Below are positions 1 through 8,374 of a stretch of DNA of 34,505 bases, in pieces. Location: the NCBI GenBank assembly GCA_027063065.1, contig JAMOSO010000044.1, positions 1 to 34,505 on the forward strand. Reading direction: 5' to 3'. Position 1 is the first letter of the stretch. Every line of letters begins with the position of its first letter. Origin of the DNA: Planctomycetota bacterium (GTDB lineage: Bacteria; Planctomycetota; JAMOSO01). The translations under genes and the position numbers were made by a program. Below the pieces are notes generated by a model. It was not told where the DNA came from. It worked only from the letters and a program-made list of their open reading frames with translations, and ran no database searches.

Positions 1-228
1 CAATCCGGGGGAGCTTTCCAAATACTTTACAAAAACCCCACTATTGCCAATTACCCCAAATTTATAAGATTTATCCTGCAAAGTAAAAGGTACTTCAGAA
101 CCAACCATACCTTCGGCTGTTGAAGGGATTTCACTATCGATTAATTCATCACAAAAAAGAAGAGTTGTCTCCTCAAAAGTCGCTAGAATTGTCTGAGTTA
201 TCTTTTGATAATTCTCGGCTATGTTCAT
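1..228 (-). CDS. Partial CheX-like chemotaxis protein (3' part beyond the left edge)
   Basis: An open frame begins at an ATG (228-226) inside the end of cheY and stays open for 76 codons to the window edge. The N-terminal part (TFEETTLLFCDEL, about residues 18-30) resembles the first helix of CheX/CheC-type chemotaxis phosphatases, which remove phosphate from CheY. It is the last visible member of the chemotaxis operon, and a phosphatase directly after cheY makes sense. The overlap with cheY is long (56 bases) and the ATG has only a weak upstream GGGA. The EGxMV-type region at residues 49-52 is compatible with the fold but the catalytic helix motifs are not all in view. CheX-like is a reasoned guess; another small chemotaxis accessory protein is possible. 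Confidence 0.5.
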   Translation of the reverse strand, partial: MNIAENYQKITQTILATFEETTLLFCDELIDSEIPSTAEGMVGSEVPFTLQDKSYKFGVIGNSGVFVKYLESSPGL

Positions 229-610
229 ATTCCCAATCTCCTGCTAATTTTATAACAATTTCTTTTAATTCAAATTCCTTAAAAGGTTTTTGAATAACCC
301 CTTCTATACCCAACTCTTTAAGCTTTCCAAGTTTTACTTTGCTTCTTTCCGAAGACAAAATCACCGCTGGAATATCACTAAACAACTGATTATTTTTAAT
401 TTTTTCAATAAGCTCAAACCCAGTCATCTTGGGCATATGCAAATCTGTAAAAATTATATCCACCCAATTATTATTTATTACATCTAACGCCTGATGGCCG
501 TTTACTGCAATATATAAATTTTGAATTGGTAAATTTGTTTTTTCAAATGCTATTTTTAAAGCATTTCTTATCAAGGCCGAATCATCTACTATCAATATTG
601 AATACGCCAT
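173..610 (-). CDS. cheY: CheY-like response regulator, single receiver domain
   Basis: A 145-residue receiver protein. The acidic pair is D9-D10, the phosphoacceptor is D56 (IIFTD followed by LHMPKMTG), the switch hydroxyl is S86 and the conserved lysine is K108 (QKPF). The first 120 residues fill the receiver domain; a short acidic polar tail follows, ending SDNSSDF. There is no output domain, so it should carry the signal from CheA to the motor or another target. The start at 610 is chosen over a longer frame reaching 655, because 610 has AAGGAG four to five bases upstream and the receiver begins right there. The ribosome site overlaps the stop region of cheD, consistent with tight co-translation. 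Family assignment is secure; the link to flagella cannot be shown here. Confidence 0.92.
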   Translation of the reverse strand: MAYSILIVDDSALIRNALKIAFEKTNLPIQNLYIAVNGHQALDVINNNWVDIIFTDLHMPKMTGFELIEKIKNNQLFSDIPAVILSSERSKVKLGKLKELGIEGVIQKPFKEFELKEIVIKLAGDWEYEHSRELSKDNSDNSSDF

Positions 611-618
611 TTTACTCC

Positions 619-1095
619 TTATAAATCCTTTGCCACACCTGCCGTAGTTGTCCACACCCTACCGCTTGCCATTTCAAGATATAAAGTACGCGGTTTTGCC
701 CCTCCTGTATCTTCATTGGCAATAAAAACATTATTCTTTTTAAAAAGTCTTTCGGCAATTACAACATTGCGTCTACCAATGGGTAATGATGTTGTACCCA
801 ATAATTCACTACCACCTGCCATCACAATCCTTAAACTATCTTTTGTAGCACCTTTTTTATAAAGCAGTTTAAAAAAATTAGGTATTGCCTCTTCACCGTA
901 CTTCCAAGATTCCTCATAAGTAACTTTTTTATTAGGCAATGTTGGTAGCATATAATGCAAAATACCTCCCACCCTACATTTACTATCATAGGCGGCAATT
1001 CCCACACAAGAACCTAACGCATGGGTAACAATAATGGCACAATCATCACCCGTCACCAATGCTTCGCCTATACCCACCACGAGGTTCTTGCTCAT
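619..1095 (-). CDS. cheD: Chemoreceptor glutamine deamidase CheD (canonical copy)
   Basis: A 158-residue CheD. CheD deamidates glutamines in chemoreceptor helices and in some bacteria binds CheC to raise phosphatase activity. The catalytic triad described for the Thermotoga enzyme is present with the same spacing: T24, C30 (in HALGSCVGI) and H47 (GGILHYMLP). The downstream GGSELLG loop is also kept. It starts two bases after cheR, with AGGAAGC upstream of the ATG. This is the more conventional of two cheD genes in the operon; the other lies at 1889-2404. The two-copy arrangement suggests different receptor sites or partners, which is an inference. Confidence 0.9.
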   Translation of the reverse strand: MSKNLVVGIGEALVTGDDCAIIVTHALGSCVGIAAYDSKCRVGGILHYMLPTLPNKKVTYEESWKYGEEAIPNFFKLLYKKGATKDSLRIVMAGGSELLGTTSLPIGRRNVVIAERLFKKNNVFIANEDTGGAKPRTLYLEMASGRVWTTTAGVAKDL

Positions 1096-1097
1096 TT

Positions 1098-1892
1098 TTA
1101 TAGCTTCCTAAATACCGATGGGGCTACTTTTTCAAAGCCATCAACCAACTGTGCCACCAAAGATTCCGCATGACCAACAAACAATAAACCTCCTTGTTTT
1201 AATAACCTTTTACACTCTTTAACAATAACTGTACGTAAAGAGTTATCAAAATATATCATTACATTTCTAATAAAAATCACATCAAATGGACCGCTCATTA
1301 AATAAGGTGATTTTTTTAAATTCATACATGCAAAATACGCCTGCGGTTTAAGACTTTGCTTAATGGTATAAAAATCACCATTATTGCTAAAATATTTTGT
1401 TTTAAACTCCACTGGCAACGATGAAATTTCTTTACTGTTATAAACACCTTTACGTCCTTGCTCTAATACAGTTCTATTTATATCAGTCGATAAAAGTTTA
1501 AAATCAAAACTATGGCTTATACCAGCACGCCTAGCCGTTATCATCAACGACCAAGGTTCTTGCCCTGAAGACGCTGCTCCACACCACATTCTTATTTTTT
1601 TATTACCGCTTAACACTTCTTGCTTTAAATAATCTTTTAAAATTTCAAAATGGGCTTCTTCTCTAAAAAAATGTGTCGTATTTGTCGAGACTTCTTCAAC
1701 TAGGTTATTCCACTCTTCTAAGGTTGTGGCATTATCTAAATAATCAATATATTCACTAAAATTATTTAAATTTAAAATTCTCAACCGTTTTGCCAACCTT
1801 GTTTCAAGCAATGTTTTTTTCTTATCTTCTAACTTTATCCCCGTATTGGCGTAAATTCTATCCCTTAAAATATTAAATTCGTTTTTATTCAT
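1098..1892 (-). CDS. cheR: Chemoreceptor methyltransferase CheR
   Basis: A CheR-type S-adenosylmethionine-dependent methyltransferase that methylates glutamates on the receptor signalling domain. The N-terminal helical domain is followed by THFFREEAHF, the SAM-binding segment IRMWCGAASSGQEPWSL, the FDVIFIRNVMIYF motif and the late LLFVGHAESL strand, all in the expected order. Length (264 residues) is normal for CheR without TPR repeats. The ATG at 1892 overlaps the TGA of the upstream cheD-like gene as ATGA, so it is preferred to a TTG six bases upstream. No CheB methylesterase is seen in the window; unless it lies elsewhere, demethylation would depend on another locus. Confidence 0.93.
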   Translation of the reverse strand: MNKNEFNILRDRIYANTGIKLEDKKKTLLETRLAKRLRILNLNNFSEYIDYLDNATTLEEWNNLVEEVSTNTTHFFREEAHFEILKDYLKQEVLSGNKKIRMWCGAASSGQEPWSLMITARRAGISHSFDFKLLSTDINRTVLEQGRKGVYNSKEISSLPVEFKTKYFSNNGDFYTIKQSLKPQAYFACMNLKKSPYLMSGPFDVIFIRNVMIYFDNSLRTVIVKECKRLLKQGGLLFVGHAESLVAQLVDGFEKVAPSVFRKL

Positions 1893-2404
1893 ACCCAATC
1901 ACTTTCCCTTAGAACTTTAGTTTTTTTAATAAAAATATCACCACTTTTTGTATCAAAAATAATTTTTCTACCATATAGCCCTCCGCAGTCTTCTGACGTA
2001 TAAGCAATTTTATATTTATCTAAAATTTTTTTGGTTATCTTTATATTTGCTTCTCCTCGGGCATCTTTATCATCTAATTTAGCACCACCAATTATATGTA
2101 CATCAAATAAATCCATCTCAAAGGATTGGCTTAAATTATTTATAATAAACGGCAAGGCGACGTTACCATACTTGGCAGTTGCCTTAGTTGACTCATAAAT
2201 TGCAGGTTGGGTAAAATGCGACACCCCCACAAATGATGCCTTGGCACTCCAAAAAGTAACACAAATACCAAAGGTTACCACTGTTGAAACAGGCTCACCT
2301 TTTTTAAAAACCTTTAATGAAGCCGGTAAAAAAATATGCTTACAATCGTCATTACGACGATTGTAAGCTTGTCCATCTTTAGAATTCACGAAGGGTATCT
2401 TCAT
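1889..2404 (-). CDS. Second, divergent CheD-like protein
   Basis: A 171-residue CheD homologue that differs strongly from the copy at 619-1095. The family LGSC signature is replaced by TFGIC, with the cysteine at C48, and a histidine follows at H63 in a GVSHF context. The threonine of the catalytic triad is not at the expected offset from the cysteine (a valine is there; threonines lie at 41 and 44). The C-terminal half keeps the HIIGGAKL and [11 protein letters not shown] segments typical of CheD. The start is uncertain: the ATG at 2404 overlaps the receptor gene by 26 bases and has no ribosome site, and a GTG at 2389 is an alternative. A hairpin lies across codons 13-23. It may be a deamidase with altered specificity or a binding-only paralogue. 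Confidence 0.75.
   Translation of the reverse strand: MKIPFVNSKDGQAYNRRNDDCKHIFLPASLKVFKKGEPVSTVVTFGICVTFWSAKASFVGVSHFTQPAIYESTKATAKYGNVALPFIINNLSQSFEMDLFDVHIIGGAKLDDKDARGEANIKITKKILDKYKIAYTSEDCGGLYGRKIIFDTKSGDIFIKKTKVLRESDWV
2328..2368 (-). terminator. Intra-operon hairpin with T7 tract after the chemoreceptor gene
   Basis: Two perfect 13-base arms (2338-2350 and 2356-2368) enclose ATTAC. Read on the minus strand, the hairpin is followed by AT and then seven T (2334-2328). It begins about ten bases after the receptor stop codon and lies within the first codons of the downstream cheD-like gene. The form is that of a Rho-independent terminator. In the middle of an operon it would attenuate expression of the downstream genes relative to receptor, CheW and CheA. 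The stem has only six G-C pairs of thirteen, so read-through is likely. Confidence 0.5.
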
Positions 2405-4241
2405 CCATTGGAATTACATCTTCTTGTTTATGCTCTATTGCCTTAGGCTGTGATACTTGCACAGGTTTAACTGGTGCTGAGGCAGAAATAGCTTTTTGTT
2501 GCCTTGGTGCTGCAATAGTTTTTTCAGAACGTCCATTGCCTACGTCAATAATAAAAGTTTCCATTAAAGCTTGTAATTCTTCTGTTTGAGCACTTAGCTC
2601 TTCAGATACGGATGCCGATTCTTCAGAATTTGCCGCAGTTGCCTGAGTAACCTTATCCAACTCAACCATAGCAACATTAATCTGATCTATGCCCTTAGCT
2701 TGTTCCCCTGATGCTGTGGCAATTTCTTGAATAATAGAATCAACCTTACCAACCGATTCTTTAATTACAGTTAAAGCCTCTGCCGCCAAATTGGACACAT
2801 TGACACCAGCGTCTGCTTTTTCAGCAGAACCTTTAATTAATGCCGCAGTTTCTTTGGCGGCTTCGGCACTGCGTCCTGCAAGGTTTCTAACTTCTTCGGC
2901 AACAACGGCAAAACCTCTACCAGCTTCGCCTGCCCGCGCTGCTTCAACCGCAGCATTAAGCGCCAATAGATTGGTTTGCTTGGCAATATCATCAATATTT
3001 TTTACAATCTCAGCTGTTTCATCAGATGCTTTTTTAATAGCTTCCATATTAGCAACCATCTCTGCCACTTGTTTTTCGCCTGCCAAAGTATTTTTATTAG
3101 CCTCCTCTGCCAACACCCTTGCCTGAGCAGTATTATCCGCATTTTGCTTAACCATTGAGTTCATCTCTTCTAAACTAGCGGTGGTTTCTTCTAAGGAGCT
3201 AGCTTGCTCATTAGCACCCTGAGCCAAAGATTGACTGCCGGCAGCAATTTGCTGACTAGCTGATGTTATTTGAATAACTGATCCTGTAACTTGTGAAAGG
3301 GCTTCCTTAAGATTATTTATCAACACATTTACATTTTGTTTTAAAATTTCATAATCGCCACTATATTGATTAACCACTAATTTAGTTAAATCTTTTTGAG
3401 CTGCAAAATTTAAAATAGTGCCTATATCTTTTAAAGGCGTAGCCACACTGTCTAACATTTTATTAAACCCTTCCCTCAAAGCACGATAATCTCCAGTGGA
3501 GTTACCAAGATCTGCTCTTTTATCAAGATCACCATTTTGTGCTAATTTAATTAAATTAGCCAGTATCTCTACGGTTTCTTTTTGCTCTGTTTGATCAGTT
3601 AAGACCTCCATACCACCAATAACGTTTCCAGCTTTATCAAACATAGCAGAACAAGCCGCAAATACAGGTATTTTATCACCATTTCTTTTGGTTGCTACTA
3701 TTTCAGCAAGTGTAGGATTTTTTGTAATAAAAGATTTTTTAATAGTACAATTTTCTGTATTACAAACAGATGTATTACATAACTGATCACATCGCATTTT
3801 ACCTACAACTTCTTCTTTTCTAAATCCTGTAACTTGCTCCATCGCTTCATTCATAGAAACTACCAATAAATCTTTGTCTGTCACAAACATGGGTGCTGCT
3901 ATACTCTTTAAAACATTCTCTGTATATTCTTGATGAGACACCACCAAATCTAACGCTTTATTAATATTACTATTTAAGTTTCCAAAAATACCTTCAAAAG
4001 AATCTGAAGCTTTGTTAGACATATTACCTGATGATATATCTGCCATGACTTGTGCGGCATTTTTAAGCGGCTTTGAAATAGACTCTACCATATTGTTGAT
4101 TTCGTTAGCTATTTGCGCATCGATATTATCAAATTTGCTTTCACTAATACGTACATCAAGATTGCCACTTCCTACCTGTTTGGCTACTGTTTTGATTTCT
4201 TTAAGTAATTCCTCTTTTTTTGCATTATTTGAAAAAAACAT
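2379..4241 (-). CDS. Soluble methyl-accepting chemotaxis protein with PAS domain
   Basis: A 620-residue chemoreceptor with no membrane segment, so it should act in the cytoplasm. Order: HAMP-like helices (about 1-110), PAS domain (about 112-218), a second HAMP-like segment (about 225-320), then the signalling domain (about 330-560) with the hairpin tip around 416-458, where CheA and CheW dock. Helices around 345-360 contain [15 protein letters not shown], typical methylation and deamidation sites. The PAS domain contains four closely spaced cysteines (C151, C155, C160, C165), suggesting a metal, heme or redox-linked input. The protein ends DTLREF after a proline/glutamine-rich linker; this resembles a CheR/CheD docking tail but lacks the tryptophan of the enteric NWETF motif. 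AGGAGAAGTT precedes the ATG. Confidence 0.93.
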   Translation of the reverse strand: MFFSNNAKKEELLKEIKTVAKQVGSGNLDVRISESKFDNIDAQIANEINNMVESISKPLKNAAQVMADISSGNMSNKASDSFEGIFGNLNSNINKALDLVVSHQEYTENVLKSIAAPMFVTDKDLLVVSMNEAMEQVTGFRKEEVVGKMRCDQLCNTSVCNTENCTIKKSFITKNPTLAEIVATKRNGDKIPVFAACSAMFDKAGNVIGGMEVLTDQTEQKETVEILANLIKLAQNGDLDKRADLGNSTGDYRALREGFNKMLDSVATPLKDIGTILNFAAQKDLTKLVVNQYSGDYEILKQNVNVLINNLKEALSQVTGSVIQITSASQQIAAGSQSLAQGANEQASSLEETTASLEEMNSMVKQNADNTAQARVLAEEANKNTLAGEKQVAEMVANMEAIKKASDETAEIVKNIDDIAKQTNLLALNAAVEAARAGEAGRGFAVVAEEVRNLAGRSAEAAKETAALIKGSAEKADAGVNVSNLAAEALTVIKESVGKVDSIIQEIATASGEQAKGIDQINVAMVELDKVTQATAANSEESASVSEELSAQTEELQALMETFIIDVGNGRSEKTIAAPRQQKAISASAPVKPVQVSQPKAIEHKQEDVIPMDEDTLREF

Positions 4242-4249
4242 AACTTCTC

Positions 4250-4768
4250 CTATTTATTTGTTTTTTGATTTATTTTTGAAATATTTTCAATTTCTTTAAT
4301 TGACAAAGCCTTTTCTATATCTAAAAGAGAAATAACCTCTTCACCTTTTTGATATAGACCAAGTAAAAACTCTGTTTCGACACTTTCGCCAAACTCTGGC
4401 ACAGGGCCTATATCATCTTGGGCAATATCTAAGACCTCTTGAACATCATCAATAATAACTCCCAACTCAATAGTCCTAGTTTCTTCTTCCAGATAAATAA
4501 CAATAATGCCCATATCGTTATCATCTGGTTTTGCATCCATACCAAATCTAATGCGTAAATCTACAACGGGAATAATAGTTCCCCTTAGATTAATAACCCC
4601 GCGATAATCAGACGGAATACGCGGTATTGGGGTTATTGACATTAAAGATATAATCTCTTTTACCGTAAGTATGGGAATGGCAAATGTTTGTTTGCCCAAT
4701 ATAAAGCTCATATATTGCCCTCCCAACGCAATGGAATTATTGCTGTCGTTGTCGTTTGTTTCGCTCAT
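4250..4768 (-). CDS. cheW: CheW coupling protein
   Basis: A 172-residue CheW that links receptors to the CheA kinase. After an acidic N-terminal tail it shows [15 protein letters not shown], then [35 protein letters not shown] and later [11 protein letters not shown], which together cover both beta barrels of the fold. The conserved NLRG segment that contacts receptor and CheA is intact. It lies 15 bases downstream of cheA and eight bases upstream of the receptor gene. AAGGA sits upstream of the ATG. Confidence 0.94.
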   Translation of the reverse strand: MSETNDNDSNNSIALGGQYMSFILGKQTFAIPILTVKEIISLMSITPIPRIPSDYRGVINLRGTIIPVVDLRIRFGMDAKPDDNDMGIIVIYLEEETRTIELGVIIDDVQEVLDIAQDDIGPVPEFGESVETEFLLGLYQKGEEVISLLDIEKALSIKEIENISKINQKTNK

Positions 4769-4783
4769 AACAATCCTTTCTTG

Positions 4784-7234
4784 TTAGTTTTGTTTCATCC
4801 ATTTATGTATAGCCGTTATATCAAGTATTAACCTAACCCTGCCATCACCCATAATTATTCCCCCGCTTACACCTTCTGTTAATAAGCCATGTGGCAAGCC
4901 TAAATTTTTAACTAAAACCTGCTGTTCACCCACAATTCCTGTTACACCAAGTGCAAATTGAGAACCTAATTGGTCTTCAATCAAAATTATGGTTTCTATT
5001 TTCCCCTCTGTTTGGGTAAATTCGCTTAATGGTAAATAAGGATATATTTTACCGCGCAATTTTACCGTTTTACCCTTGCCCAAAAGTGAGGTAATAGCGT
5101 GATGTTCAATATCAAAAGATTCCACAATGCTAAGTATTGGGATAATAAAACGATTTTCACCAAGAGCTATCACCATACCGTCTGTTATTGCCATTGTTAA
5201 AGGCAGTATTATTGTAAAGGTACTTCCGTGCCCTAATGTTGAAGATGTTTTTAAAGTGCCACTAAGAGATTCTATAGATCTTTTTACAACATCCATACCT
5301 ACGCCACGCCCAGATACATCAGTTACCTTAGCTGCCGTAGAAAACCCTGGCAAAAAAAGAAAATCAAAAATTTCTTCTTGCGAATAATTTTTACCAGCAT
5401 CAACAATGCCTTTTTCTACCGCTTTAGCCAATATCTTTTTGGTATCTAGCCCCCTACCATCATCTTTAATTTCTATCACAACACTATCAGCGCTGTGATA
5501 AGCAGATAAGGTAATTGTGCCTTGTTTGTCCTTACCCGTATTAAGGCGTTCTTCTTGGGTTTCCAAACCGTGATCCATTGCATTACGCATAATATGCATC
5601 AGAGGATCACTAATTTTTTCTACAATAGATTTATCAATTTCGGTATCTTCGCCCGTGGTTATAAAATTTACTTGCTTATCTAATTTGCTAGATAAATCAT
5701 AAACCAAGCGTTTCATTTTTTGAAAAATTGGAGCAAGAGTTACCATACGCAATTTTAAAGCGTACTCTTGCAACTCCTTTAATAAATTATTAGTTGTGTT
5801 GATTTCTTTATGAATATTATCCAATTTTTCTATTTTATTAGTTACCGACAGGGTAACCTGCGATTGGGATATGACTGTTTCGCCAATTAAATTAATAATA
5901 TGGCTTAATCTATCCACTGGTACACGGATACTTTCTTGATGAACAAATGTTTTTTTAGAATTAACTAATTGAGCATTAATATTTTGTTTTTTGTCTTGTT
6001 TTTTTTGACCTATTTTTGCATTATTTTGACTTTCTTTTTGCAAATTTAATAAATCATTATAAACTACCGAATAATTATCAGGTAAGCTAAAAGGAACACC
6101 TTGTTCCAAAGATTGCTTAAGACTATCTTTTAATTCTCTTAATACGTCAATTGTATCCAAGGTAACAGTTTTTATAACTTCTGAAAAATTATTTTTTTTA
6201 TCCCTTAGCTTGCTTATAATATCCTCGGCAATATGAGTAATTTTTACAAAATCATCAAGTGCTAATAAACCACCAGAACCTTTAATAGAATGAAAAGCTC
6301 TAAAAATAGTATTAATATCATCTAAACGTATATGAGAAAAATCTGTTAAATTAACTAAAATAGTTTCGGCAGACTCTAAATGTTGTTCTACCTCATCAAA
6401 AAAATCAGCAATTATATTTGCATCATTTTGCAAAACTAAATTTAAATCTGTTTCGGCTTCTATTATATCGTTATCGGTAGCGTTATCGCTATCTGAGTGT
6501 TCTGTTGTGTTGTTATTAATATTTTTTAAACCAAAAAATTCTATTTCTTGATTACTTAGCCTAGGAATTTTCATGTCCTTAACTAAAGACACTGCCAACC
6601 TTAATGTATCAACAAAAGCTAACATAACTTTTGTTGATACATTATTTTTAATTAATTCACTTTCGATAAAATGAATTAACTCTACATAATCGTGTAAATC
6701 CAATAAACCAAATTCACCCTTGTAGGTATGGATGGTACGCTTAATAGCATCTAAAGCTTCTGGGTTTTGTTTATCAAACTCGATAACCCAAGCTTCAAGG
6801 GTTTCAAGACGATCGCTTGCCTCAACAGTAAATATGTCAATTAAGGGGCTTAAACCAGCATCAAAATTTTCATATTCAACATTTTGTTCAGGCTGACAAT
6901 CTAGTTGGTTGTTGGTTGTTGGTTGTTGGTTGTTGCTCAAGCTCTCTGCAGAGCTTGTGCAACAACTCTCTGTTAAAGAAACCTGTTTTAAATCATTTAA
7001 ACTAAAGTTCAATTCTTTTAAAGCAGTTTTAATACTTACAAATGCTTTATTTTGATCTATATTACCATCTAAAGCTTTATTTATAAGTACAAGTACCCTA
7101 TCTGTTTTTTTTATACCCGCCTCTGGTAATGCCACATTAGATTGAAAATCTTCAATTACATCTTTTAATTGTTTTAAATCCCCACTCTCAAGACCATCAA
7201 ACTTTACAAAATACTCTTCTATTGTTTTGTTCAT
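4784..7234 (-). CDS. cheA: Chemotaxis histidine kinase CheA with two Hpt domains
   Basis: An 816-residue CheA. Residues 1-85 are an uncharacterised helical region. A Hpt domain around 130-220 has H169 in HTYKGEFG, and a second around 272-375 has H315 in the classical HSIKGSGG. Dimerisation helices follow at about 440-510, then the ATPase domain with the N box MRNAMDHG (549-556), G1 DDGRG (591-595) and G2 GRGVGMD (642-648), and a CheW-like domain (about 683-812). Two histidines in the phosphotransfer region suggest two acceptor sites or partners. The linker at residues 90-111 is odd: it is encoded by a 17-base inverted repeat joined to a heptamer tandem repeat. This gene heads the operon; AGAGGG lies before the ATG. 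Confidence 0.95.
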   Translation of the reverse strand: MNKTIEEYFVKFDGLESGDLKQLKDVIEDFQSNVALPEAGIKKTDRVLVLINKALDGNIDQNKAFVSIKTALKELNFSLNDLKQVSLTESCCTSSAESLSNNQQPTTNNQLDCQPEQNVEYENFDAGLSPLIDIFTVEASDRLETLEAWVIEFDKQNPEALDAIKRTIHTYKGEFGLLDLHDYVELIHFIESELIKNNVSTKVMLAFVDTLRLAVSLVKDMKIPRLSNQEIEFFGLKNINNNTTEHSDSDNATDNDIIEAETDLNLVLQNDANIIADFFDEVEQHLESAETILVNLTDFSHIRLDDINTIFRAFHSIKGSGGLLALDDFVKITHIAEDIISKLRDKKNNFSEVIKTVTLDTIDVLRELKDSLKQSLEQGVPFSLPDNYSVVYNDLLNLQKESQNNAKIGQKKQDKKQNINAQLVNSKKTFVHQESIRVPVDRLSHIINLIGETVISQSQVTLSVTNKIEKLDNIHKEINTTNNLLKELQEYALKLRMVTLAPIFQKMKRLVYDLSSKLDKQVNFITTGEDTEIDKSIVEKISDPLMHIMRNAMDHGLETQEERLNTGKDKQGTITLSAYHSADSVVIEIKDDGRGLDTKKILAKAVEKGIVDAGKNYSQEEIFDFLFLPGFSTAAKVTDVSGRGVGMDVVKRSIESLSGTLKTSSTLGHGSTFTIILPLTMAITDGMVIALGENRFIIPILSIVESFDIEHHAITSLLGKGKTVKLRGKIYPYLPLSEFTQTEGKIETIILIEDQLGSQFALGVTGIVGEQQVLVKNLGLPHGLLTEGVSGGIIMGDGRVRLILDITAIHKWMKQN
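6905..6935 (-). repeat. Heptanucleotide tandem repeat inside cheA
   Basis: Four exact copies of TTGGTTG on the plus strand (CAACCAA in the coding sense), 6905-6932, plus a partial fifth unit. They encode about residues 101-110 (NNQQPTTNNQ) in the linker before the first Hpt domain. Because seven is not a multiple of three, gain or loss of one unit shifts the reading frame. Confidence 0.85.
6929..6966. repeat. 17-base imperfect inverted repeat inside cheA
   Basis: Arms 6929-6945 and 6950-6966 match at 16 of 17 positions around the four-base loop CTGC. The repeat abuts and shares bases with the heptamer array. It encodes residues 90-102 (SCCTSSAESLSNN), a segment outside every recognised CheA domain. 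The pair looks like a small inserted palindromic element tolerated in a linker. Confidence 0.75.
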
Positions 7235-7384
7235 AAACCCTCTTACATGATTAGCGCAATCACACTGTAAATTTTAAGTTTAAACACAACCTACTTAAAA
7301 ATTACATTTATGCAAGTATTTTTTAGCACAAAACTGTTATGTTATTGTTTAACTATTCTGAATTTTACATCTACAAAAGAAACC

Positions 7385-7412
7385 TTGCCCCAAAAAACAT
7401 CATACATATAAT
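7385..7412 (+). promoter_or_regulatory. Promoter of the Rpn-like gene, leaderless geometry
   Basis: TTGCCC (7385-7390), a 16-base spacer and a perfect TATAAT (7407-7412). Only eight bases separate the -10 box from the ATG at 7421, so transcription should begin at or next to the start codon. There is no Shine-Dalgarno sequence. Confidence 0.55.
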
Positions 7413-7420
7413 TATGTGCT

Positions 7421-8323
7421 ATGGCTCGTTATTTAAAAGATACTTATATTAGTCCTTTTACGGATTTTGGTTTTAAAAAATTATTTGGCACAGAGCTAAA
7501 TAAGGATTTATTAATTGATTTTTTAAATCAATTATTGCAAAAAGATGAGGGTGTTATTGTAGATTTAACCTATCTTAATAACGAATTATTACCCCGTCAC
7601 CAAGACGAACGCAAGGCCATATTTGATATTTATTGCGAAAATGAAAAAGGCGAGAAATTTATTGTTGAGCTTCAAAAAGCCAAACAAAATTATTTTAAAG
7701 ACCGCAGTATTTATTATTCATCTTTCCCTATTCAGCATCAGGCACAAAAAGGCCCTTGGAATTTTAAATTAAAAGCAATTTATACCATAGGTATCTTAGA
7801 TTTTGTCTTTGATGAAGACAAAGACGATGATCAGATTTTTCATCATGAGGTTAAATTAGTAGACACTAAAACCAAAAAGGTGTTTTATGATAAACTAACC
7901 TATGTTTATTTAGAAATGCCTAAATTTAATAAAACCGAAGACCAACTAGAAACCCAATTTGACAAGTGGATGTATGTACTTAAAAATCTAAACGATTTAA
8001 CTAAACGCCCTGCCAAACTACAAGAACGCGTATTTGAAAAATTATTTAAACAAGCAGAAATAGCCCAATACACAGAACAAGAATATGACGAATACGAACT
8101 AAGCCTAAAATATTATCGCGATTTAAAAAATTCAATAGACACCGCCTACGGAGACGGCTATTTTGAAGGGGTAGAAAAAGGTATTGAGAAAGGTTTGCAA
8201 AAAGGCAAAGAAGAAACCACTATCGCTATAGTTAAAAACCTTAAAAAAGCTGGTGCATCAAACGATATGATTTACCAAGCCACAGGTCTTTCAGTAACAG
8301 AAATAAATAAAATTACACAATAA
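7421..8323 (+). CDS. Rpn-family PD-(D/E)XK nuclease / transposase-like protein
   Basis: A 300-residue protein of the family annotated as Rpn recombination-promoting nuclease or putative transposase (TIGR01784 type). The opening MARYLKDTYISPFTDFGFKKLFG is the family start. The nuclease core reads FDIYC ... KFIVELQKAKQ at about residues 68-88, giving the D and ExQ residues of the PD-(D/E)XK fold. The C-terminal third (about 245-300) carries the charged repeat GVEKGIEKGLQKGKEE and a helix-turn-helix-like tail (GASNDMIYQATGLSVTEI). Family members promote RecA-independent recombination in E. coli. It stands alone with its own promoter and a full-length frame, and I see no terminal repeats, so it is probably not a complete transposon. 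Confidence 0.88.
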   Translation: MARYLKDTYISPFTDFGFKKLFGTELNKDLLIDFLNQLLQKDEGVIVDLTYLNNELLPRHQDERKAIFDIYCENEKGEKFIVELQKAKQNYFKDRSIYYSSFPIQHQAQKGPWNFKLKAIYTIGILDFVFDEDKDDDQIFHHEVKLVDTKTKKVFYDKLTYVYLEMPKFNKTEDQLETQFDKWMYVLKNLNDLTKRPAKLQERVFEKLFKQAEIAQYTEQEYDEYELSLKYYRDLKNSIDTAYGDGYFEGVEKGIEKGLQKGKEETTIAIVKNLKKAGASNDMIYQATGLSVTEINKITQ

Positions 8324-8374
8324 TATAATGCAACACCAATCTGAGGGATAAAGAAAGCATAAAAAGGCACTATT

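Noticed and set aside
2791-3126. Open frame on the plus strand, opposite the chemoreceptor gene
   Set aside because: It is antisense to the conserved signalling domain, has no ribosome site and has an alanine/serine-rich composition that is the mirror of the coding strand.
7421-8323. Rpn-like gene as a complete insertion sequence
   Set aside because: I find no terminal inverted repeats or target duplications in the flanks, and related proteins are often stand-alone nucleases.
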